NCBI GenBank assembly: GCA_942486035.1
Contig: CALNXK010000312.1
Span: forward strand, 1-64,000
Direction of reading: 5' to 3'
DNA: 64,000 nucleotides
Source of the DNA: Porites lobata
Taxonomy: Eukaryota; Cnidaria; Anthozoa; Scleractinia; Poritidae
The notes beneath the pieces are model-generated. The model ran no database searches, had not been told where the DNA came from, and worked only from the letters and a program-made list of their open reading frames with translations. The position numbers and the translations under genes are program-made. Shown piece after piece: positions 55,529 through 64,000 of this stretch. Each line of letters starts with the position of its first letter. The stretch's first letter is position 1.

Positions 55529-55621
55529 GTCAAAGACTCGTATTTACCTCAAGGAACTTTGAAGACTCCTGTTTAATCTGAGGAACTCCAACGAATTGTA
55601 TTTACGCCGAGGAACTTTACC

Positions 55622-57070
55622 ATGGATTCAGCAAAATTCGATGATAAACACGAGGATACCGGACTCGGGCTAACCTTCGTGTCGAGACCAGAGGAATTTC
55701 TCATCGAGAAGAGCGCAAAAACACACCTCAAGCCCAGCTCACGAAGAAATCGTCGACTCAACAAAGACTGAGGTTAGCTCATCTGTTATTTTACCGGATA
55801 ATGTGTCTTTACGTCCAAAAATAGAGGAAATTTCATCGATTACAAATGCCGACATTATTGTCGATTAGAGTAACACTAGGCCCAGGACCCTCACGGCCAA
55901 AGGGCGGGAATACAAATGTGGCTTGAAGAGAAGCGCTGCGATAGATAACGACCGTCAGTTTCGCTCTAAATTAGACACTTTTAAAGAGCAAATCCTCTCA
56001 GGCAAAGATCCTAAGGAAATTAAGGAAGATATTTCAGCTTTGATCAAGGAGTTAGACATTGTCTTACAAAGTTTTGACCAATGGATAGAGCTATCAGATG
56101 ATTCGGATGAAACTCATCAGGCCACAAGTAAACAAGCTTATCTGCTTGACACATGGAAAGCAGTTCATGATACAGCCGTGAAAGAAATTGACAAATTACA
56201 AAATGATGCAGCCTCTATCACATCTCAAAGGTCCCACCGTTCACGAGTCTCGAAAGGGTCGGGATCAAGTAGAAGTTCTTGCAAGGAGACCCTGCTTGAA
56301 TTTCGAGCTAAGAGAGCAGCCCTAGAAGAAACGTTGAAGTTTTCAGCAGTTATTGCCGAACAAAAACAGAAACTGGAACAGTTGAAAATACAAAAAGAAC
56401 TTGGAGAAGTCACTGCACAAGAGCAAGTCTACCAAAAAGCAATGCAAGAAGAAAACTGTCTGCAGTCGCCTGCACTGCCGACAGAAACCTATGATCCAAT
56501 TTCCACCTTTATTGCCAGCAATAATGCTGACGAATATACGTCTACACCGGGTGCGCCTGCTACAACGCTCTTTGACACTAGAACACCAGTGACTAAAGTG
56601 ACAGTGACGTCATCGTCCACACCACTTGACGTTGTATCTGTATCTTTGAATCAAGGCCCTCAAGGATCAACCAATCGAATCTCACACTCTACCACTGCAA
56701 CCACCTTCAGCTTAAGAGGACAAGCTCCTCCAGTTTACACATCGCCTGCGTGTACTATGTCCCAAATTGGACTCACACCTCCAAGAGGTTTTTTTGCGGA
56801 AATTTTCCAGCGTTTGTACCATCGTCATATACAGCCTACTCCCCTGCACCCCAAGATTATTCAGTGCAACTAACTGACACCCTAGCCAAGATCAGTCAGC
56901 TACAACGCCTCCCTCAAGCCACGCCAGATGTTTTTAAGGGTGATGAGACTGACAAGACTAAATTCTTCCTGTGGGAGAATTCTTTTGATAGTCTGATTGA
57001 TTCAGCACCAGTGACAGCCCAACAGAAACTACACTTCTTGTACCAATATTTGGATGGCAAAGCCAAAAAA
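55622..57070 (+). pseudogene. BEL/Pao gag region, broken frame
   Basis: ATG at 55622 (MDSAKFDDKHEDTGLGLTF) is the likely start, 93 bp after the LTR. The frame shifts near 55735 and meets a TAG at 55866. It then stays open from 55869 through a coiled-coil-like stretch (KLEQLKIQKELGEVTAQEQV) to about 56770. A T7 run there shifts the frame; the capsid-like part (FKGDETDKTKFFLWENSFDS) follows. A second shift sits in an A7 run near 57063, after which gag continues in the long frame. Gag would form the particle that packages element RNA. Confidence 0.8.
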
Positions 57071-60000
57071 AGTGGTAGAGCAGCTTCAGTACTTAGTGCA
57101 GAACCCTGAAAGTGCGTATCAACAAGCCCGCACAATCCTCAAGGAACGTTTTGGCCACCCAGCAATAATCAGTACCAGTTTTCAGAAGAAATTAACAACC
57201 TGGCCAAAGGTGGGACCGAACGATGCAGCAGCCTTAGAAGAATTCAGTGACTTCCTTCAACAGGTGAAGATTGCAAGCGAACACATTTTGAGTCTCCAAG
57301 TCCTTAATTACCCGTCACAGATTCAAAGTCTTGTCGAAAAGCTGCCATCGTGGTTCAAGCCCAAATGGTCTGATAAAGTGCTGAAACTTCAGAAGAAAGA
57401 AGGCAAGGACACATTCCCTTCATTTGCAGACTTCGCTCAAGAAGTGCGTTACCACGCTGAGCGTGTCAACATACCTCAAATTGTTCAAGCTTCAGGTTCA
57501 AGTGGTACACCACAGACAGACCGTTTCAAACCTTTGAACCGCCAACCCCGCCTGCGTCCTCCAGCTGTTAATCTGACCTCCACTTCACCCCCCAGTAACA
57601 ATGGCGAGACAAATGCTAATCACGAAGAACCAATAGAAATCTCCAATGTGCTTTCAACCCATGCTCAGCAACCGGACACTACCAAAGCTACTGCGGCTAA
57701 CACGTATTGCTTCTATCACAAGATGAAGTCTCATAGCATGAACGATTGCGAACAGTTTCAGAAATTAGGATACGAAGAACGCAGAGATTTCCTAATGAAA
57801 AACAAAGTCTGTCTCAAGTGTGTTAATTCCAACAAACATGTTGCCAGAGACTGCGAACAAGACAGGCTAGATTGCAAGATATGTCGACAGAAACATGCCA
57901 CTGTACTGCATGACCCATCCAGGCACAAAGTGATTAATGCCAGTGAAGCGAGGTCTGCTTGCTCACGAGTCTGCAATCAAGGGCATTCTGCTCGTTCATG
58001 CGCTAGAATAGTTCTCGTCGAAGTCTTCCATCAAGACAACCCTTCAGCAAGGATGCTGACCTATGCAGTTCTGGATGACCAGTCAACAGATGTCTTCATC
58101 ACAGACACTCTTCTCGACCAGTTGCAGGTCAAAGGCCAGGAAGTTAACCTCAATATCAGTACGATTGCGGGCGTGAACACTGTGCGTACTCAGAAAGTAA
58201 ACGGATTGCACATCAAGGACACAGACAGTCGACACAATTCTATTAGGATTCCGTTTGCATACTCACAAGAGAAAATTCCAGCTAGCCATCAGGACATCGC
58301 CACGCCTAACATTGCCCAACTCTGGCCGCACCTTAAGGAGATCGCCCACCACATCCACTATCATCCCGGAGTAGAGATAGGATTGTTAATCGGTCGTAAC
58401 ATCCCATCTGCCTTTCAGCCATTACACGTTATATACGGCAAAGACAATGAGCCGTGGGCTGAAGAGTACAAGTTCGGCTGGACGATCATCGGTCCAGTTT
58501 GTCTAGACAACCAACAAGACAGTACGGCTTGTGCAACAGTTAACCGCATCACCGTACGACGAGAAGATTCTCACAACCTCTTCAATGTTCCAACGAGCAA
58601 CAGTTCCAGAGAAGAGGCCGTAGCCTCTTTCGCTTCCAAACATCAATCTAAGGATGTCACTACGCCCCAGCAGATAAGAGAAATGATGCAATTGGATTAC
58701 AGTGAACTACATCATAGCCGAACCATCCGAGGCACTGAGAACACCGAGTCTGTCGAGGACAGACGTTTCAATGATCTTCTTACCACAAGCATCCATACAA
58801 ATGAACTGGGCAATTGGGAAATGCCGCTACCACTGAGGACAGACAAGTTGAGTCTGCCGAACAACCGAGAACAATGCCTAAACAGGCTACTAGGCATAAA
58901 AAGAAAACTTCTCAAGAATGGCAAGGTTTTGAAGCAATATACTGAGTTCATGCAGAAAATGTTTAACAAGAACCACGCCAGTCTCGTCCCATCAGATCAA
59001 CTCAAGACTGCCACAGGAAAGGTGTGGTACTTGCCTCATTTTGACATTTATCACCCCAAGAAACCTGACCAAATTAGAATCGTTTTCGACTGCAGTGCCA
59101 TCTTCCACAACGAGTCTCTCAACAAACATCTGCTACAGGGCCCTGACATGATGAATGCCCTCGTTGGTGTGCTCTCGCGGTTTCGAAAGGAAGAGACAGC
59201 AGTGACATGCGACATTGAACAGATGTTTCATAGTTTTCACGTCAGCCCGGAACACAGAGACTTTCTACGATTTCTGTGGTTCAAGGATAACAACTTAGAG
59301 AGTCAAATCGTAGAGTACAGCATGAACGTCCACCTTTTCGGGGCAGTCTCCTCCCCAGGAGTTGCTAATTTCGGTCTCAGAATGACAGCAGAAGCCGGCA
59401 GAGAACAGTTTGGCAATGAGGCCGCAGACTTCTTGAAGAACGACTTCTACGTAGATGACGGGTTGAAATCTTTCGCCACACCAGCTAAAGCAATCAATGT
59501 CATCAAGAATACCCAAGCCATGTGCGCAGCAGTCAACCTACGCCTGCACAAGTTTGCCAGCAACAGTGAGACTGTGCTGGAAGCCTTACCTGCTGAAGAT
59601 CGTTCCAAGGACTTGAAGGACCTCGATCTACGTCACGATGTCTTACCTGTCCAACGATCCTTAGGTACCTATTGGTGCATCCAGTCTGATACCATTGGAT
59701 TTCGAATTGAGCTCAAGGACAAGCCTCTCACCCGTCGCGGAATTCTATCAACTGTGAGTTCAGTTTATGATCCGCTTGGTGTCATTGCACCTGTCATCTT
59801 AGTCGGAAAACAGTTGCTCCAAGAACTGTGCCGCGAAGGCATCGACTGGGACGACCCAGTTCCTGCCCACATCCGTTCACAATGGGAAAAATGGAGATCC
59901 GAACTACCTCTTGTGGAGACGATCAAGATAGCAAGGTGTCTCAAGCCACCTGATTTCGGCGAACCAGTTGCCGTGGAGTTACACAGCTTCTCCGATGCCA

Positions 60001-60323
60001 GCAACACAGGCCTCGGCCAGGTAACCTACCTACGTCTTGTAAACAGTTCAGGCCAAGTACATGTCAGCTTCCTGATGGGCAAAGCTAGGGTCGCGCCACT
60101 AAAGCCAATGTCAATTCCACGCCTTGAACTGACCGCCGCCGTGGTTGCTACTAACGTAGCCTCCATGCTCAGCCAAGAGCTTAACTACAGTAACCCAGTG
60201 AAATTGTTTTACACGGACTCTTCCGTCGTTCTAGGGTACATTCGAAATGACGCGAGACGCTTCCATACGTACGTCGGAAATCGTGTTCAACACATCCGCG
60301 ACAGATCAAACCCACAGCAGTGA
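57054..60323 (+). pseudogene. BEL/Pao gag C-terminus, protease, RT and RNase H
   Basis: Long frame of 1089 codons. Zinc-knuckle-like Cys/His clusters are at 57708-57910 (CFYHKMKSHSMNDCEQF, CKICRQKHATVLH). The protease is at about 58060-58300, with LDDQSTDVFITD at the active-site position (D-x-S rather than D-T/S-G). RT blocks start at VRIVFDCSA-like sequence near 59070 and reach FYVDDGLKS with the catalytic pair at 59448-59459. RNase H shows SFSDASNTGLGQ and FYTDSSVVLGY. A TGA at 60321 ends the frame where a Trp codon is expected in front of HYVSSPNNPADIASRG. Confidence 0.9.
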
Positions 60324-60728
60324 CATTACGTTAGCAGTCCGAACAACCCAGCTGATATCGCGTCAAGAGGTGCCACCACCAAAGAGCTTTCTGAACACGA
60401 ACTATGGTTCAATGGCCCTGAATTCCTATGGGAAAGCGAAGTACCGGTGATCAGCCTAGACCAAGTTGCGGATCTACAACACGAAGACGTTGAAGTGAAG
60501 AAACCTAAGTCCACCGTCTGCATTTCAAGCCATGAAGAAACCAAAAGCGAGGAGAAGGAGAGCTCTCACAGTATTCTAGAACCAGAACGCTTTCGCCATT
60601 CATCTTCCCTCATTCGCCTAAAGAGGAGCATTGTGCGCATCCAGAGAATGATAGAACAGAGACGCCCTAACAGGCAGTTCAACACAAGGCCCAACACCGG
60701 CCCCCTTCAGTCGAAGAATTACGCTTAG
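60324..60728 (+). pseudogene. BEL/Pao RNase H end and RNase H-integrase linker
   Basis: In the same frame as the upstream part after the TGA: HYVSSPNNPADIASRG, then GPEFLWESE, a common continuation in BEL/Pao pol. The frame stops at 60726 because a C run near 60705 lost one base; the alternative frame continues into integrase without a stop. Confidence 0.85.
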
Positions 60729-62173
60729 CAGAAGAAGTAATTCTCAAGTCAGTTCAGTTCGAGCACTTCGGCAAGGAGATCCAAATCCTTCAAAATGCCA
60801 ACCACCAAGATGGTATGTTCCAGGATCGCCACAGTGCTCATACCAGGAACGAAACGATCAAGAAGACAAGTTCTCTCTACAAACTGGACCCCTTCTTAGA
60901 CAGCAAGGGAATCCTCAGAATTGGCGGACGACTCCTAAAAGCCGAATTAGATTATGGCATAAAACATCCGATCATATGTCCAAAGAAGAGTCACGTGACG
61001 AATCTCCTCATCCGACACTTTCACAGCAAAGAGCACCACCCAGGTTATGGGATGACCCACAACTCCATCAGGCAAGCAGGTTATTGGATTGTGAACGGTC
61101 GTTCTGTTGTCTCCCATCTCCTGTCAAGCTGTGCCATTTGCCACAAATTGCGCGGACGAGCACAAGTCCAAAAGATGGCAAATCTTCCTGAAGAACGTGT
61201 GACACAAGCACCGCCCTTTACCTACACGGGTATGGACGTTTTCGGCCCATGGTATATTAAGGAAGGCCGAAAGGAATTGAAACGTTGGGGCATCGTCTTC
61301 ACGTGCCTCTCATCCCGGGCGATACACCTTGAAACCTTGAACACTATGGAAACAAGTTCATTCATTAACGCGCTCAGAAGATTCATCAACAGAAGAGGCA
61401 AAGTGCGCCAACTAAGATCAGATCAAGGAAGCAACTTCATCGGAGGAAGAAACGAGCTCAATGCAGAGGTGAACACTGACACAGTGAAGAACTTCCTATT
61501 AACACAAGAATGCGACTTCATCGAGTTCAAGATGAATTTCCCCAGCTCCTCACACATGGGAGGTGTGTGGGAACGCATGATACGAACAGTACGCTCCTCT
61601 CTATCTGGCCTCCTCGAAGATCAGTCAACGCAGCTAGACGACGAAGGGTTACGTACTCTCTTCACTGAAGCCGAAAACCTCGTGAACAGCCGCCCGCTGA
61701 CCACCGACAGCTTGTCAGACCCACAAGCACCTGAGCCGATCACACCAAATCACTTGCTCACTCTGAAGACGAAGGCAGTACTACCTCCGCCTGGCAACTT
61801 CTCTCGACCAGATCTGTACACCAGAAAGAGATGGCGCAGAGTTCAATTCTTGGCTGACCAATTCTGGCTCCGATGGCAAAGAGAATATTGTCTACAGCAG
61901 CAAAAGCGTCAGAAGTGGAACAAGACCGTCCCTAACGTCCAAGTTGATGATATTGTTCTGATTTGCGAAGATTCTTCCCCAAGAAATGAATGGCCTCTCG
62001 CCAGAGTCACCCAAGTCTATCCCAGTGATGACGGACTCGTTCGCAAAGTCTCCCTCTTCTATACTGAATCCGGAAATAAGAAGCTTCTGGATAGACCCGT
62101 ACACAAGTTAATCCTTGTTCATCGTCCGAAGGAAGAGACGACTGATGCAAGTTACAGAAGGAAACTTCGATAG
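60707..62173 (+). pseudogene. BEL/Pao integrase
   Basis: Continues from the C-run shift. The zinc-binding region HHPGYGMTHNSIRQAGYWIV with CAICHKL supplies the HHCC residues. The catalytic core is TGMDVFGPWYI (first Asp), LRSDQGSNFIGG (second Asp) and HMGGVWERMIRTVRSSLSG (Glu). The end has a C-terminal barrel-like stretch (VDDIVLICEDSSPRNEWPLA) and stops at 62171. It would insert the cDNA and produce the 5 bp duplication seen. This domain itself has no internal stop. Confidence 0.9.
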
Positions 62174-62299
62174 ACCGGAGTACGACCCCGTCGGGGAGCC
62201 AGCAGAAAGAATTACCCTCTTGAACACTAAGAACACTAAGTTTATTTTGACATTTATTTTATTGTTAAGTCATACATTTCACAATGTATGGGGGAGCCA
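62174..62299 (+). other. BEL/Pao 3' untranslated region with purine tract
   Basis: 126 bp between the integrase stop and the 3' LTR. gtatgggggagcca directly before the LTR is a likely polypurine tract for plus-strand priming. A hydrophobic frame here (FILTFILLLSHTF) is too short for an envelope gene. Confidence 0.6.
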
Positions 62300-62619
62300 T
62301 GTAACGCCTTCCCAGTTGTTTTGTTTAACACGTGACCCGGTCACGCGCATCCGGGTTTTCAGTTTTTTGTAAGCTCGACTAGAGAGCGGAGTGTTTTTGG
62401 CAACGTCGCCCAACGCAGTTCTTTAGGCTTCGCACGAAGCATGTTGTAATAGCCATTACAGTCTTTGACGGTCCCTTCGGTCCGTTAACATCTTGTGAAC
62501 CAGCATTAAACGGAACTAAGGATCTTGTTAGACGTTTTGGTCATTGTGGAGTGAACCTTTCAGAATTTCTGCAACGCATGTTGCCCTCGCGCCGCCTTCA
62601 CCCAAAAGCGGTCGCTACA
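62300..62619 (+). repeat. 3' LTR of the BEL/Pao element
   Basis: Matches 55210-55528 except for one extra T; followed by the ctcta duplication. Confidence 0.95.
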
Positions 62620-62740
62620 CTCTAACATTCAACCACCATCACCTTAATCGATTTAAAGGTTTTGCACATGGTGAAAATTAAGTTTTTTACGCATTATTTT
62701 TACTGAAGTAAATTATATACGTTCGGAATTAAATTATTTC

Positions 62741-62890
62741 AGTGCGGGATCCAGACCTTTAGATAAGGGGGGGCGGTCATCCAGACCCTTAAATAAGGCG
62801 GGAGACGGTCTCCAAAAAAATTTTTCTGCCCTTCGGGCCTCAGTTTGGTCTGAAAATAAGAGGGGGCCCTTCGCCTGGATCCGCCACTGT
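62741..62890. mobile_element. Short MITE with cagtg-ggatcc ends
   Basis: The left end cagtgcgggatcc and right end ggatccgccactg are inverted with small differences. Inside, two direct units of about 37 bp start atccagacc and end with a purine run. The target duplication is unclear. Confidence 0.55.
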
Positions 62891-64000
62891 ATTTTGTATA
62901 CAAAGAACAGAGCGGTTCTCCCCAAATCATTTTAACAGATATTTAGAAGTTGTAAAAAAGGCTGTGCTGTTTTAAAGACGGTAGCGTAATCGGTTTTTGC
63001 ACGCAAGGCTTTCAACATGTCATAATTGAGCGCCTCAAATGAAGATTTTAACGGATTTTGGTTATTTGCTTTTATCTCTCAAACAAAAGGATATTTTACC
63101 GAAAAAACTATAAAGTGATTTTAGTTGGGCCCTAGCTTATCTAGCATTAAAAATTGAAAGAAATCGAATTTTCCACCTTTACCACGAAATTTTGAATTTG
63201 TCTGAATTTTACAGACAGGCGCTCTTAACATGTAAAATAACACATAACTACTTTGCATCATTTTATCCACAACTTTTACTTTTATTGCTGAAAGAAGCTA
63301 AAATACTTGCCTTTTCACTAAAAAATGGCTTGACCACCAGCTACCCCTTGTACGTCCGAGGATTAAGATACCATTCATTTCTTAAATCCATCAAAGTTGT
63401 TAATGTGAAGTGAAGGGAAAAAAAACAGACCGGTTTTTTGATAATAGATCATGTTCCTTACTCGATCCTTTCACATACTTTTGACGGAGCAGATGAGACC
63501 GAGTTTGACCCGTAATTCTGCGGGTCTGTATGGTAATTTACCTTAAATACAGGGGACATTTTTGGTCTTTTTCCATTTTTAAGGAAAAACGTCAATGTAT
63601 TCGAACTGTTATTGATGATAGCTGACAACGAAGCGGAAATGAGTGTCATACTACTTCTCTGTGAAATATGCAGGAAATATTATGAAGTCCAGGGGCCTGC
63701 CGTAGTATGTTGCTGGACTTCATTTGGTAACGCCTAGGCAAGGGTAGGACCGATAGAGGTAAAATAATTGTTTAGGATTTCGCAAATGTCGAAGGGTTCA
63801 GTAACTGGTTTATTGTTTAGTTAAGGTAAAAAACCACTGCAAAAACAGTGTACGATCAATCTTGCTCAGCGTCGGATCCAAAACGATTGTGATCAGTCAA
63901 AATAGATCATATTGAAAACGTTACAGTCAAGAAGACTTTTGCAGGGACTGATCAATCAACGTGAAATAGAGTTAAGTTGCGATATTTCGACTGGCCAATA
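62891..64000. other. No gene recognised
   Basis: AT-rich flank. A perfect 9 bp stem (gaagtccag/ctggacttc) lies at 63684-63722. No coding sequence is supported. Confidence 0.4.

Larger units (their letters stand above)
55205..62624 (+). mobile_element. BEL/Pao LTR retrotransposon, full length, recent
   Basis: ctcta flanks both LTRs (55205-55209 and 62620-62624), a perfect 5 bp target duplication. The 319/320 bp LTRs start tgtaacgcc and end gcgacca-like gtcgctaca. The order gag, zinc knuckles, protease, RT, RNase H, integrase in one long frame, with the BEL/Pao-type YVDD and C-terminal integrase, gives the family. No env gene. The coding frame is broken in several places (separate entries). 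Confidence 0.92.

Noticed and set aside
57054..57110. Programmed ribosomal frameshift at the A7 run in the BEL/Pao gag
   Set aside because: The required shift is +1 in the middle of a gag domain, and the run does not give a useful -1 product. An indel is simpler.
62115..62372. Envelope-like gene after the integrase
   Set aside because: Only a short hydrophobic frame running into the LTR; no signal peptide or ectodomain.

Overview
The window is nuclear DNA from an animal. It is AT-rich and intron-containing, and it is built almost entirely of transposable elements nested in one another. DIRS-type tyrosine-recombinase retroelements, a BEL/Pao LTR element, APE-type LINEs, GC-rich MITEs and an NHL/SAP-domain gene family point to an anthozoan cnidarian, most likely a stony coral. 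That assignment is inference; no host marker gene is present. I saw no tRNA, rRNA or CRISPR array.

Layout. From 1 to about 54.5 kb the backbone is an array in one orientation of two alternating blocks: a DIRS-like element with inverted terminal repeats (ITRs), and a roughly 6 kb block I call U. The order is DIRS A (to 5770), U1 (5771-11847), DIRS B (11848-19407), U2 (19408-27660), an unmatched stretch with a possible small gene (27661-29152), DIRS C (29153-33042), U3 (33043-48461), DIRS D (from 48462, broken up after 50.4 kb). A and B, with the first 1.5 kb of the U block after each, are near-identical at an offset of about 13.64 kb. Homology continues past 7283/20919 but identity falls sharply there. 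No DIRS copy is intact: the RT is cut to an N-terminal stub by a long-TIR repeat, and the tyrosine recombinase carries stops and frameshifts. DIRS C shows the R..HxxR..W..Y catalytic set most clearly.

Insertions in the array are well defined because sister copies supply empty sites. U1 and U2 share a 170 bp MITE. U2 carries a LINE with endonuclease and RT (22.0-25.9 kb). U3 carries a 2.3 kb insert of unknown class, a 4.4 kb TIR element (39514-43957), and a 5'-truncated LINE (44.3-45.7 kb). The 4.4 kb element is the most interesting object here. It has TIRs reading ggtccacaatagg, an 8 bp target duplication, two empty sites in the window, and exactly one multi-exon gene encoding a SAP-like plus NHL beta-propeller protein with an ENYHS motif. 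No recognised transposase accompanies it.

From 50.4 to 55.2 kb there are decayed fragments, two MITEs with clear target duplications and a truncated RecQ-like helicase exon. From 55205 to 62624 lies a full-length BEL/Pao element with 319/320 bp LTRs differing by one base, a perfect 5 bp target duplication, and a gag-pol frame broken by stops and indels. The last 1.4 kb holds one short MITE and nothing else recognisable.
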